Source of the DNA: Halorubrum salsamenti
Lineage (GTDB): Archaea; Halobacteriota; Halobacteria; Halobacteriales; Haloferacaceae
Reading direction: 5' to 3'
Length of the DNA stretch: 64,000 bases
NCBI RefSeq assembly: GCF_007671685.1
Contig: NZ_VCNL01000003.1
Location: 406,674-470,673 of the forward strand
Of the stretch, positions 54,605 through 63,618 are shown piece by piece (positions within the stretch are counted from its first letter, which is position 1; every line of letters begins with the position of its first letter). Under the pieces are notes generated by a model. The model was given only the letters and a program-made list of their open reading frames with translations, searched no databases and was not told the DNA's origin. A program made the position numbers and the translations under genes.

Positions 54605-56857
54605 TCACCGGTCTTCGACGCCTTCAGCGTCCGTCTCGAACACCACCCACTCGGCGTGGGCGTCCGGGTTCTCGGGGAGGTACGTCCCCTCGGTGCCGCA
54701 CTCGGTAACCAGCCGGCACACCGAGCGCTCCGGGGGCCAGACGACCTCGACGCCGTCACCTTCGACATCCCCATCGACCCGAGCCGTCGCCTCCTGCCGG
54801 TAGGTGAACGTCGAACCGGTCGGATCGACGAGCGTCACCGTCACGATCGCCTCGTCGCCCTCGGGGTCGATCGGGACGGTCGCGTTCGGCGCGCCGGCCA
54901 GCCGCGCGCCCTCGGGGCCGATCGACCAGTCGACCGAGAGCGACCCCTCGGGATCGGTCACGACGTAGCGCGCGAAGTCGTCGTCGCCCGGGCTCACCCC
55001 GTCAGCGCCGCGCACGGTCTCCACCCGAACCCGCGCGGTCTCGACGCGCTCGGGGACCCCGACGGTCGTCGTCGCCTCGACCCGCGCGCCCTCCCGGACG
55101 TCGAGCGGTTCGAGCTTCGGGGCCACGTGGCGGGTCGGGTCCGGCGTCCACTCCCCCTGATACGCGTACCGGCGGAGGTCGCGGTCGGGGTACGCGTCGA
55201 TCACCGCGAAGTCCTCGACCGGGTCGCGGTCGAGCGCGTACACCACCTCGCCGTCGAGTCCGGGGTCGTTCCGGAGCGACTGGAACGGGTGGTTGTGCCA
55301 CTCGCCGTACGGCGTCGGAACGAACACGAGGTCGTCGTCGAAGTCGGTCGACTCGATCGGCTCGTAGGCCGCCTCGTACTTGTCGGCGAGGGGCGCGCTG
55401 CGCTCGATCGGCGTCGAGACGGCCGCGGCGCCCGCGACGCCCGCGGTGACTAACGCGAGGGCGACCCCGACCGCGACGACCGCCCGGGCGGAACGCGGCG
55501 AGATCGCGGCTTCGAGTCGCCGGCGGACCGCCGGGAGCGCCCGCCACGCAGCGCCGACCGCGATCCCGCCGAACACCGACAGCGGGACGAGCAGGTCGAA
55601 GTGGTAGAACGGTCCGAACTGCGAGACGAACCCGTCGGTCGGGTCCGAGAGGGTCCCGAGCGCGTTGTGGGTCCCCCAGAAGAACAGGTTCCCGACGACG
55701 ACGGAGACCGCGACGCCGCCGACGAGGAGCCCGGCGGTGCGCTCGAACCGGCGGTCGCCGGGAGCGTCCGCATCCTCCACACCACCGACCCCGCCGACCG
55801 CGCGCGCCCCGCGTCGCCACCGGCGAACCGCCAGCGCACCGCCGGCGAGCGCGAGGGCGGACCCGAGCGGACCGGCCGCGACCCAGCGCGTCAGGAGGAA
55901 CCACAGCGCGTAGCCGTTCGAGCGCACCGCGAGCCCCGGGGTGTAGTCGGCCGAGTGGCCGAGGAGCCGGCGCTCGCCGAAGCCGGGCCCGTCCATCGGC
56001 GCGAACGCCGCGTACGGGAACGTCAGCGGCGAGCCGGTCATCCGGAGATTGTACGCGAGGGTAACCCCGACGAACAGCGTCCCGAACAGCGCCGTGAGCC
56101 CGTGGCGGCGGACGGGGCCCGGAAGCGGGCGCAGACCCGCGTTCCGGAGCGCGGCACCGACTCGGACCAGTGCGTGGAGGATGAACGGCGCCGCGAAGAG
56201 CACCGCGGTGTACGGCCGCGCGAAGAACGCCACCCCGATCGCGAGCCCGGCGACGCCGGCCGCCGGCAGCGACCCGTCTCGAACGCTCCAGAGGTAGGCG
56301 ACCGCGAAACAGAGGTTGAGGAACGTCGTTGGCGCGTACGGGAGGAAGACCGCGGAGGTGGCGACCGCCATCGGCGACGCCGCGAACAGGACCGCGGCCG
56401 CGAGGCCGACTCGGCGACCGAAGACCGACGCACCGAGCAGGTACACGAGCGCCGCGTTGCCGGCGGCGATCGCGGCGAGCGTGATCCGCGGCTCACCGAA
56501 AAGCGCCATCGAGACCGCGTACATCGCGGCGGGGACGGGACTGTACTTCGGGTAGAGCCGCCCGCCGTCCTCGACGAAGAACCACGGGTGGAAGGCGTCT
56601 GCGAGCGCGCCCGCGTGCAGCTCCAACTGCCCGGAGAGCAGCATCGAGGCCTGCATGAGGTACACCCCCTCGTCGTGGTTGGCGGAGTGGTACGCGAAGA
56701 CGGTCGCCGCGACCGCGAAGACGAGGGCCCCGAACCCGACGGCGACGACGGCGGCCGCGAGCGTGAGGCGGTCCGCGCCGGCGAGCCGGGCGCGGCCGCG
56801 GCTGGCGAGTCGGAGTGCGAACCGGCGCAGGCTGAAGGAGTCGGGACGGGACGACAC
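54605..56857 (-). CDS. GT-C fold membrane glycosyltransferase (ArnT/family 39-like)
   Basis: The 750-residue protein has about 10-12 membrane helices in its first 480 residues and an exported beta-rich C-terminal half. The first exterior loop has the NHDEGVYLMQA motif (Asp-Glu, as in ArnT/PMT GT-C enzymes). Such enzymes use polyprenyl-phosphate sugars and act on the outside. It lies 21 bp after the substrate-binding protein gene and is probably cotranscribed with it from iron box 3. Element C starts directly 3' of it. Confidence 0.78.
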   Translation of the reverse strand: MSSRPDSFSLRRFALRLASRGRARLAGADRLTLAAAVVAVGFGALVFAVAATVFAYHSANHDEGVYLMQASMLLSGQLELHAGALADAFHPWFFVEDGGRLYPKYSPVPAAMYAVSMALFGEPRITLAAIAAGNAALVYLLGASVFGRRVGLAAAVLFAASPMAVATSAVFLPYAPTTFLNLCFAVAYLWSVRDGSLPAAGVAGLAIGVAFFARPYTAVLFAAPFILHALVRVGAALRNAGLRPLPGPVRRHGLTALFGTLFVGVTLAYNLRMTGSPLTFPYAAFAPMDGPGFGERRLLGHSADYTPGLAVRSNGYALWFLLTRWVAAGPLGSALALAGGALAVRRWRRGARAVGGVGGVEDADAPGDRRFERTAGLLVGGVAVSVVVGNLFFWGTHNALGTLSDPTDGFVSQFGPFYHFDLLVPLSVFGGIAVGAAWRALPAVRRRLEAAISPRSARAVVAVGVALALVTAGVAGAAAVSTPIERSAPLADKYEAAYEPIESTDFDDDLVFVPTPYGEWHNHPFQSLRNDPGLDGEVVYALDRDPVEDFAVIDAYPDRDLRRYAYQGEWTPDPTRHVAPKLEPLDVREGARVEATTTVGVPERVETARVRVETVRGADGVSPGDDDFARYVVTDPEGSLSVDWSIGPEGARLAGAPNATVPIDPEGDEAIVTVTLVDPTGSTFTYRQEATARVDGDVEGDGVEVVWPPERSVCRLVTECGTEGTYLPENPDAHAEWVVFETDAEGVEDR

Positions 56858-56878
56858 GGAAGTCGGTGCGGGAGGGAC

Positions 56879-58024
56879 CTAGACCTCGACGCCGGCGTCG
56901 CGCATGAGGTCGATGGTCGTTTCGAGGTCGGACAGCTCTGCCAGGTCGATGTCGGGGACGTCGAGCTCGTCGATCGTCGGCAGGTCGCCGACCGGCTCGA
57001 CATCGGGGATGAGCGGGTATTCGAACGTCGACCGGGCGAAGTAGTCCTGCGCCTCGGCCGACAGCAGGTGGCGGACGAAGTTCTCCGCGAGCGTCGCGTC
57101 GCTCGCCGTGTCCACGACCGCGGCGCCGGCGACGTTGAACACCGCACCCGCGTCGCCGCTGGTGAAGGCCGTGCCGATCGACGCGTCGGGGTTGCCGTCG
57201 AGGACGCGCTGGATGTAGTAGTGGTTCGTGAACGCCGCGTCGATCTCCCCGTCAGCGATCCCCTGACAGGCGGCGAACTCGTCGTTGTACGGGGTGATAC
57301 CCGACTCGACGACGGCCTCAAGCCACTCGCGGGTGGCCTCCTCGCCCTCGATGAGCCGCATCGCGGTGACGAACGCCTGACAGGAGCCGTAGGAGGGCGC
57401 CCAACCGAGACTGCCGTCGAACTCCTCCGGGTACGCCATGATGTCGTCGGGGAGGTCCTCCTCGGAGAACTCCTCGGTGTTGTACGGGACAGTGCGCGCA
57501 CGTCCCGACGTGCCGATCCACTGCTCGGTGCGGAACTCCGATCGGACCATGTCGGTGACCTCCGAGGAGAGCGCCTGCGTCCGTCCCGCGTCGGCCAGCG
57601 CGCCGAGTGAGCCCGCGTTGACCGAGTAGAACACGTCGGCCGGCGACCCCTCTCCCTCGTTGACGATCGCGTTCACGTGATCGGTGGAGCTGTTGTACCG
57701 GACCGTCAGGTCGAAGTCGTCGTACTGGTCCTCGATGTACTCGACGAGCTCGCCGACGAGGAACTCGCCGCGGCCGGAGTACACCGTGAGCTCGCCCTCC
57801 AAGTCGGGCATCTCGGCGATCGGCGTCCCGCCGGGGAGCCCGCGCCCCGCGCGTCCGGAGCCTATCTGTCCGATCGACGACTCGGCGTCGCCGCCGTCGT
57901 CACCGTCACCGCCCTCGCCGTCGTTGCTTTCTCCCATACAACCGGCGATCCCCGCGGCGCCGAGCGCGCCCGTGGCCGCGAGGAACCGCCGACGGTCCAC
58001 GTCGTCTGGTAGGTAGTCGGTCAT
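56879..58024 (-). CDS. Iron(III)-type ABC transporter substrate-binding lipoprotein
   Basis: The 381-residue protein has a Tat signal with lipobox (RRRFLAATGALGAAGIAGC, residues 11-29) and an acidic linker. The periplasmic-type iron-binding fold has LTVYSGRGEFLVGELVEYIE, YFARSTFEYPLIPDVEPV and similar FbpA-type blocks. Tyrosine-rich ligands at the end (DYFARSTFEYPLIP) fit ferric-iron binding. It should deliver iron to the permease at 49511-51121. Iron box 3 lies 4 bp before its ATG. Confidence 0.85.
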   Translation of the reverse strand: MTDYLPDDVDRRRFLAATGALGAAGIAGCMGESNDGEGGDGDDGGDAESSIGQIGSGRAGRGLPGGTPIAEMPDLEGELTVYSGRGEFLVGELVEYIEDQYDDFDLTVRYNSSTDHVNAIVNEGEGSPADVFYSVNAGSLGALADAGRTQALSSEVTDMVRSEFRTEQWIGTSGRARTVPYNTEEFSEEDLPDDIMAYPEEFDGSLGWAPSYGSCQAFVTAMRLIEGEEATREWLEAVVESGITPYNDEFAACQGIADGEIDAAFTNHYYIQRVLDGNPDASIGTAFTSGDAGAVFNVAGAAVVDTASDATLAENFVRHLLSAEAQDYFARSTFEYPLIPDVEPVGDLPTIDELDVPDIDLAELSDLETTIDLMRDAGVEV

Positions 58025-58028
58025 GTGT

Positions 58029-58044
58029 TTTAGGCTAACCTAAA
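58029..58044. promoter_or_regulatory. DtxR/IdeR-type operator (iron box 3)
   Basis: TTTAGG-CTAA-CCTAAA lies 4 bp before the ATG at 58024 and overlaps the TATA-like TATTTAGG. It is closest to the classic IdeR/DtxR core TTAGGCTAACCTAA. Confidence 0.78.
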
Positions 58045-58063
58045 TACTTTTAGTGGTGTCGGT

Positions 58064-59245
58064 TCAGTCGTCCGCGACCGCCGGCGTCCGGCGGAGCGCG
58101 GCGAGGCAGTCGAGCCAGTCGCGCATGTGTTCGCCGACGTGCGTGAAGAAGGCGCCGTTCCGGTACTCGTCGAACTCGCCGTCAGCGAGCCGGTCGGCCA
58201 TCGCGTCGTACACGGCGGCGTAGTCGTCGGCGTCGACGCCGGCGTCATCAACCAGCTCCCAGAGGTGCTCGTTGAGCTCCAGCCCGGCGACCTCGTTGTG
58301 GAGGTCGTCGAACGTCGAGCGGGCGGCCTTGTTGTGCTCGCACAGCGGGCCCCCGTTGTAGATCCGCTTGCCGAGCACGTCGCAGGCGCGCTTTAAGAAG
58401 ACGCCCGACCAGATGTCGTCGAACCGGCCCACGTCCCACTCGTTGTCGTCCATCGGGAGCTGGTAGAACGCCGGGATCACCTCGCGCCGGAACGCGAGGT
58501 TCATCGAGCAGACGGTGAGGTAGTTGCCGCGCGCGGCGACGAAGTCGCTCCCGAAGTCGCCGGCGGTCGTCCGCGTCTGCGCCTGTCCCTCCAGGTCGCC
58601 GTCCATCAGGATCCGGACCGCGTCGAGGTCGGGCACGTTCGTCCACAGCCCCTGCGAGGCGACGACCTCGCCGGACTCGACGTCGACCGCGTCGGTCTCG
58701 ACCGTCTCGTCCATCGCCGAGTACGGGTACCCCCGCGGGTAGAGTCCGTGTTCGTCGGCGTTCTGATAGAGGACGTTCACCCAGTTCTCGTCGGAGCTGA
58801 CCGATTCGATCTCGCCCTCGAACGCGAGGTTCTCCATGTGGCGCCCGAAGTAGTCCACGTCGTCGTGCGGGAGCGTGTCGTCGTCGATGAACAGGCCGTA
58901 CTCGAAGGAGTCGTCGGCCCACATGTAGAGGAGGCCGAAGCTCGTCTCGGCGTGGCTCGCCGCCGGGACGACGTGATCGTACTCCGCGACGCCGTTGGCC
59001 TCGTACCACTCCTCGCGGCGGCTCCCGTCGAACACGTCGCCCGAGACGTCGAGGTCGTCGAGCATGACGCGCATCTCCTCGACGTCACAGAAGTCCTCGG
59101 TGACGAGCACGAAGTGCAGCCGGGAGACGTCGAACCCGTGTTCCCTAGCGTTCGCGACGTACTCGCGGAGACATTCGTACTCCCGAATCGTGGGGACGAT
59201 CACGCAGATGTCCCCGCTCGCGGCGCCTGAGCAGCATTCGTCCAT
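58064..59245 (-). CDS. GT75-like glycosyltransferase/UDP-sugar mutase (alpha-1,4-glucan-protein synthase type)
   Basis: The 393-residue protein has ICVIVPTIREYECLREYVAN at the N-terminus, LFIDDDTLPHDDVDYF (DDD motif) near residue 117 and DDIWSGVFLKRACDVLGKRI near residue 285, with CEHNKAARSTFDDLHNEVAG after. These match the reversibly glycosylated polypeptide family, which includes UDP-arabinopyranose mutases. It may make or transfer a nucleotide sugar for the surface glycan. It has its own iron box (4). Confidence 0.75.
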   Translation of the reverse strand: MDECCSGAASGDICVIVPTIREYECLREYVANAREHGFDVSRLHFVLVTEDFCDVEEMRVMLDDLDVSGDVFDGSRREEWYEANGVAEYDHVVPAASHAETSFGLLYMWADDSFEYGLFIDDDTLPHDDVDYFGRHMENLAFEGEIESVSSDENWVNVLYQNADEHGLYPRGYPYSAMDETVETDAVDVESGEVVASQGLWTNVPDLDAVRILMDGDLEGQAQTRTTAGDFGSDFVAARGNYLTVCSMNLAFRREVIPAFYQLPMDDNEWDVGRFDDIWSGVFLKRACDVLGKRIYNGGPLCEHNKAARSTFDDLHNEVAGLELNEHLWELVDDAGVDADDYAAVYDAMADRLADGEFDEYRNGAFFTHVGEHMRDWLDCLAALRRTPAVADD

Positions 59246-59256
59246 ACTCCGATTTT

Positions 59257-59272
59257 TTTAGGCTGGCCTAAA
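59257..59272. promoter_or_regulatory. DtxR/IdeR-type operator (iron box 4)
   Basis: TTTAGG-CTGG-CCTAAA lies 11 bp before the ATG at 59245, flanked by A/T-runs that probably serve as the TATA box. Confidence 0.72.
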
Positions 59273-59294
59273 AACCTGGCGGTGTAGAAGACGG

Positions 59295-60488
59295 CTACTC
59301 CCGCTCTCCGCCGGCGTCCGGCGCCGTGTCCCCGGCGGCGCTCCCACCGTCGGACTCCACGGCGACGTTCCCACCGTCGGCCTGTACCGAAGGGGCCGAC
59401 TCGCCGTCCCCCGTGGGACCGGCCGTCGGCGAGAGGCCGAGCGCGAGCGCCGCGGCTCCGCCGCCGGCGAGCGTGACCGCGTTCTTCAGCGCGTGGTCGA
59501 GGATCGCCGCCGCGAGCGCCGTCTCGACGGGTAGTCCCGTCGCGCTCACGACGAGACCGGTGAACGCCGCCTCGTACAGCCCGATCCCGCCCTGCGAGAG
59601 CGGGAGCACCTTCGCGAGGTTGCCGACGCTGACCGCGAGCGTCCCGACGACGAGCAGCGTCGGCGTCGGGACGATCCCCCCGATCCCGCCCGTGAGCGCG
59701 GCGAGCACGAGGACGGCCGTGAGGACGTCGAGCGCCCAGACGACGGCGCTCCAGAGGAACACCGCACCGAGGCGTCGGGGGTCGGCGGCGACGACCCGAA
59801 CGGACGAACCGAATCGGACGATCGCGTCGACGGCCCGCGAGAGGCGCGGCCGCGCGACCGGGGCACGGAGCGCGGGAGCGAACCGCCGATCGCTCCGGGC
59901 GACCGCGACGGCCGCGACCGAGAGGATCCCGGCGACGACGGCGATACCGGCCGCGGCCGCGAGGGCGGTCGACGGCGCGACGGCGCCGACCGACTCGCCC
60001 GATCCGGGCGACCGGCCCGTCAGGAGCAGGACCCCGAGCGCGACGCCTCCGAGGACGCCGATCGCCACGAGGTCGAACGCGCGCTCGACCGCGAGCGAGG
60101 CGATCCCCGTCGGGTACGACACGTCCCGTCGCTCCTTGAGCAGGTACGCGCGAACCCCGTCGCCGGCCCGCGCCGGGATCGCGAGGTTCGCGGTTTGGCT
60201 CGTGAACACCGCCGCGGTGAGGAACCCGACCCGACAGCGCCGACCCATCGCCGCGAGCACGTCGGCGTACCGGCGGCCGCGGACCGGCCACGAGAGGACG
60301 TAGACGACGAGGGCGGCGCCGAGAAGCGCCGGGTCCGCCGCCATGGCCGCCGCGACGACCGCGTCAGTGTCGAGGGTTCGGACCACGACGGCGACGCCGA
60401 CGGCGAGAACGGCGAGCGTCCCGACGACCGTGAGCCGCTCGCGCGAGAGGTGGCCCCGGATCCGACATCGAACGCGGCCGTCGGTCAT
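59295..60488 (-). CDS. Flippase-like/LPG synthase transmembrane-domain protein (AglD-type)
   Basis: The 397-residue polytopic protein has about 8-9 helices and the family blocks FTSQTANLAIPARAGDGVRA (near residue 93) and LPLSQGGIGLYEAAFTGLVV (near residue 296). The family (lysylphosphatidylglycerol synthase membrane region, UPF0104) includes proteins of archaeal glycosylation clusters. It may move lipid-linked sugars across the membrane. It sits under iron box 5. Confidence 0.8.
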   Translation of the reverse strand: MTDGRVRCRIRGHLSRERLTVVGTLAVLAVGVAVVVRTLDTDAVVAAAMAADPALLGAALVVYVLSWPVRGRRYADVLAAMGRRCRVGFLTAAVFTSQTANLAIPARAGDGVRAYLLKERRDVSYPTGIASLAVERAFDLVAIGVLGGVALGVLLLTGRSPGSGESVGAVAPSTALAAAAGIAVVAGILSVAAVAVARSDRRFAPALRAPVARPRLSRAVDAIVRFGSSVRVVAADPRRLGAVFLWSAVVWALDVLTAVLVLAALTGGIGGIVPTPTLLVVGTLAVSVGNLAKVLPLSQGGIGLYEAAFTGLVVSATGLPVETALAAAILDHALKNAVTLAGGGAAALALGLSPTAGPTGDGESAPSVQADGGNVAVESDGGSAAGDTAPDAGGERE

Positions 60489-60864
60489 CGGTCCGCCGCC
60501 GTTCGGCGGCGTTCGAGGAGACGTTCAGCGCACATACGTTGATTTAGGCCAGCCTAAAGAACAAAAGGTTGACGGTCCGTATCGCTCCGTCGAGGCCTGA
60601 CACCGCCGACACGACGCACCCATTCGACAGAACGCGGTCACCCGACACAACGCACTTACGATGTCCGACCGTGCGGCCGCGTATGTCCCTCCCCGAAACC
60701 GAGACGGCGAGCGAAGCGGCGGTCCTCGCGCGGGCCGACCGCTTCGAGTGTGTCTCGTCGACCGCGACGGTCCGCCGGCGGCGATGGACGCCGACGCCGA
60801 CGACTCCCCTCATCGACCGACAATCGTCGGAATCCGTTTGTGTGTAGAATTCGAAAGACAACAC
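60489..60864. other. Intergenic region with iron box 5 and no firm gene
   Basis: These 376 bases contain iron box 5 at 60543-60558. A plus-strand frame (60683-60847) could encode about 54 residues (starts MSLPETETASEAAVLARADR), but it lacks a recognisable motif. Confidence 0.4.
60543..60558. promoter_or_regulatory. DtxR/IdeR-type operator (iron box 5)
   Basis: TTTAGG-CCAG-CCTAAA lies 54 bp before the ATG at 60488 of the flippase-like gene. Confidence 0.7.
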
Positions 60865-61155
60865 ATGACCGAGGCCGAGTTCGACGCCGAGCGCGTCCGG
60901 ATGTGGCTCGTCGAGCGCACCTACTCCGACGACGAACAGAACATGGTGATCCTCACGTACGCCACCCCGGACGGCGAGCGCTACTTCCGGAAGGAACGAG
61001 CGCTCACCTCCTTTACCGACGTGCGAGACACGACCGCCGCCGTCGACGCCGAGCCCGAGAACGTCGGCGCGGTCGACGACCCGACCGACCGCGAACGGTA
61101 CGCGGCCGAAGCCGAACGGATGGCGCGTAACCACGAGCCGGACGACGTGATCTGA
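60865..61155 (+). CDS. Small conserved haloarchaeal protein of unknown function
   Basis: This 96-residue acidic protein has the central block WLVERTYSDDEQNMVILTYA and TPDGERYFRKERALTSF. It has no membrane helix or cysteine. The ATG at 60865 is chosen because the block begins soon after it; a longer frame from 60661 has Arg/Pro-rich shadow-like sequence. Similar proteins occur in many haloarchaea. Function unknown. Confidence 0.65.
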   Translation: MTEAEFDAERVRMWLVERTYSDDEQNMVILTYATPDGERYFRKERALTSFTDVRDTTAAVDAEPENVGAVDDPTDRERYAAEAERMARNHEPDDVI

Positions 61156-61200
61156 CGGCTCCGATCGCGTTTAACTCGCTCCGGCGCAAACGACCGGGCG

Positions 61201-61761
61201 ATGCGCGCCACGCTCGAAACCCTCGCGGTCGCCCTCCTCGTCGGAGCCGCGCAGCTCGCGTTGAGCGTCGTCGGCCTCGCGGGAATCTTCGCGCTATCGA
61301 CGCCGCTCGCCGTCGCTCCGTGGACCGTCGTCACCAGCGTGTACGCACACGGATCGGTCGGCCACCTGCTGGCGAACGCGCTCGCGCTCCTCCTCGTCGG
61401 TCCGCTCGTCGAACGCCGAACCACCCGCCCCCGGTTCCACGCGTTCGTGGTCGGTACCGGCGCGCTCGCCGGGATCGCACAGGTGACGGTCAGTGGGCTG
61501 CTCGGTCCCCCAGCGGCCGTGTTAGGACTGAGCGGCGCCGTCTTCGCGCTCGGCGGCTACCTCCTCGCGGGCAACGTCGTGAGCACGACGCTGTTCGACC
61601 GGCTACGGCTCCCCGCCCGGGCGCAGCTCGCGCTGCTCGGGCTGGCCGCCGTCGTCCTCACCGCGACGACCGCAGCGCCCGGGGTCGCGCTGATCGCCCA
61701 CGCGACCGGGGCGTTCTGCGGGCTCGTCGCCGGACGCGCGGGACTGCTCGACGTACGGTGA
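61201..61761 (+). CDS. Rhomboid-type intramembrane serine protease
   Basis: The 186-residue protein has about six helices. Rhomboid motifs are present: GSVGHLLANALALLL (HxxxN), GLSGAVFALGGY (catalytic serine in GxSG), and IAHATGAFCGL (catalytic histidine). It should cleave membrane proteins within or near the bilayer. Start ATG at 61201. Confidence 0.82.
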   Translation: MRATLETLAVALLVGAAQLALSVVGLAGIFALSTPLAVAPWTVVTSVYAHGSVGHLLANALALLLVGPLVERRTTRPRFHAFVVGTGALAGIAQVTVSGLLGPPAAVLGLSGAVFALGGYLLAGNVVSTTLFDRLRLPARAQLALLGLAAVVLTATTAAPGVALIAHATGAFCGLVAGRAGLLDVR

Positions 61762-61854
61762 GCGCGGGCGTGGTGCGGCCTGAACGCCGAACGGCAGCAC
61801 CGCTAGCGAGTGTGAAAGAAAACGAAGAGAGCGTGTGAACGGACGCCCTAGCGC

Positions 61855-62163
61855 TTAGTCTTCGAGAACGATCTCGATGCTGACGTCGTTCGGCACTTGG
61901 ACGCGCATGAGCTGGCGGAGCGCGCGTTCATCGGCGTCGATGTCGATCAGACGCTTGTGGACGCGCATCTCCCAGTGCTCCCACGTCGCCGTCCCCTCAC
62001 CGTCCGGGGACTTGCGCGACGGGATCTCGAGCGTCTTCGTCGGCAGCGGGATCGGGCCCGACAGGGCGACCCCCGTCGAGTCCGCGATCTCGCGGACGTC
62101 GTCGCAGATGTCGTCGAGGTCCTCGGGGCTCGTGCCGGCGAGGCGGACGCGTGCCTGCTGCAT
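61855..62163 (-). CDS. rpsJ: Ribosomal protein uS10
   Basis: The 102-residue protein has [20 protein letters not shown] at the start, then [20 protein letters not shown] and [19 protein letters not shown], the uS10 hallmark blocks. It lies 3 bp after the EF-1alpha stop codon, a classical archaeal order. Confidence 0.96.
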   Translation of the reverse strand: MQQARVRLAGTSPEDLDDICDDVREIADSTGVALSGPIPLPTKTLEIPSRKSPDGEGTATWEHWEMRVHKRLIDIDADERALRQLMRVQVPNDVSIEIVLED

Positions 62164-62166
62164 CGA

Positions 62167-63432
62167 TTATCGCTCGTTGACTTCGAGCACCTTGCCGGCC
62201 GCGATGGTCTGACCCATGTCGCGGATGGCGAAGCTGCCGAGTTCCGGGATCTCGCCGGACGGCTCGATGCTGAGCGGCTTTTGCGGGCGCACGGTGACGA
62301 CCGCGGCGTCGCCGGACTTGATGAAGTCCGGGTTCTCCTCGGCGACCTCACCGGACGACGGGTCGATCTTCTGATCGATGGACTCGATCGTACAGGCGAC
62401 CTGCGCCGTGTGGGCGTGGAAGACGGGCGTGTACCCGGCCGTGATGACGCTGGGGTGCTGCATGACGACGACCTGCGCCTTGAACGTCTCGGCGACGCTC
62501 GGCGGGTCGTCGGCGGGACCACAGACGTCGCCGCGACGGATGTCGTCCTTGCCGATGCCGCGGACGTTGAACCCGACGTTGTCGCCGGGCTCGGCCTTGG
62601 GCACTTCCTCGTGGTGCATCTCGACCGTCTTCACTTCGCCGCCCACGTCGGACGGCTGGAAGGAGACGTTGTCGCCGGTGTTGAGGATCCCGGTCTCGAC
62701 GCGTCCCACGGGGACAGTCCCGATACCGGAGATGGTGTAGACGTCCTGGATGGGGAGTCGGAGCGGCGCGTCCGTCGGCGGCTCGGACTCCGGCAGGTCG
62801 TTGAGCGACTCCAGCAGGGTGGGGCCGTCGTACCAGTCGGTGTTCTCGGACGGCTCGGCGACGTTGTCGCCCTCGAACGCCGAGATGGGCACGAACGTCG
62901 TGTCGTCCGTCGCGAAGCGGACCTGGTTGAGCAGGTCCTCGACCTCGCTGATGACCTCCTTGTAGGAGTCCTCGCTGTAGTCGACGAGGTCCATCTTGTT
63001 GACGCCGATGATGAGCTCGTTGATACCCAGCGTGCGGGCCAGGAACACGTGCTCTCGGGTCTGAGGCGCGACGCCGTCGTCGGCCGCGACGACGAGCACC
63101 GCGTTGTCGGCCTGCGAGGCGCCCGTGATCATGTTCTTCACGAAGTCACGGTGGCCCGGGCAGTCGACGATGGTGAAGTAGTAGTTGTCCGTGTCGAACT
63201 CCTGGTGGGCGATGTCGATCGTGACGCCACGCTCGCGCTCCTCGGCGAGGTTGTCCATCACGTAGGCGAACTCGAAGCCGCCCTTGCCCTTCTCTTCGGC
63301 TTCCTCGCGGTGCTGCTCGATTACGTGCTCGGGGACGCTCCCCGTCTCGAAGAGGAGGCGACCCACGAGCGTACTCTTGCCGTGGTCGACGTGGCCGATA
63401 ATGGCCAGGTTCTGGTGCGGTTTGTCACTCAT
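62167..63432 (-). CDS. tuf: Translation elongation factor EF-1alpha
   Basis: The 421-residue GTPase has G1 [15 protein letters not shown]3 [13 protein letters not shown], and G4 VNKMDL (NKxD). The C-terminal EF-Tu domains 2 and 3 follow. It delivers aminoacyl-tRNA to the ribosome. The ATG at 63432 ([12 protein letters not shown]) is used; the frame extends upstream but those codons lie outside the family. rpsJ follows downstream. Confidence 0.97.
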   Translation of the reverse strand: MSDKPHQNLAIIGHVDHGKSTLVGRLLFETGSVPEHVIEQHREEAEEKGKGGFEFAYVMDNLAEERERGVTIDIAHQEFDTDNYYFTIVDCPGHRDFVKNMITGASQADNAVLVVAADDGVAPQTREHVFLARTLGINELIIGVNKMDLVDYSEDSYKEVISEVEDLLNQVRFATDDTTFVPISAFEGDNVAEPSENTDWYDGPTLLESLNDLPESEPPTDAPLRLPIQDVYTISGIGTVPVGRVETGILNTGDNVSFQPSDVGGEVKTVEMHHEEVPKAEPGDNVGFNVRGIGKDDIRRGDVCGPADDPPSVAETFKAQVVVMQHPSVITAGYTPVFHAHTAQVACTIESIDQKIDPSSGEVAEENPDFIKSGDAAVVTVRPQKPLSIEPSGEIPELGSFAIRDMGQTIAAGKVLEVNER

Positions 63433-63618
63433 GGGGTAATCACGCGCTAAGGCGCTCTGTGAGTAAGTTTCGGTTGATTCCACTAAAACGGTTTCGATAC
63501 GGCCCACAGACTATCGCGGCGCCGTCGGGCGATTCTCGACAACGCGGGGCACGGGAGATCGACACACGACCGGATTCACGTCCCGGTTCGCGGTGACGCG
63601 GTTCGCGGTCGTAACGGC

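Noticed and set aside
60683..60847. Possible 54-residue gene between the flippase-like gene and the gene at 60865
   Set aside because: No motif, uncertain start, Arg/Thr-rich end; noted under the intergenic region but not called a gene.
63433..63618. Possible tRNA gene between EF-1alpha and homoserine dehydrogenase
   Set aside because: I could find no cloverleaf-compatible stems or a TTCRANNC box here or in other gaps.
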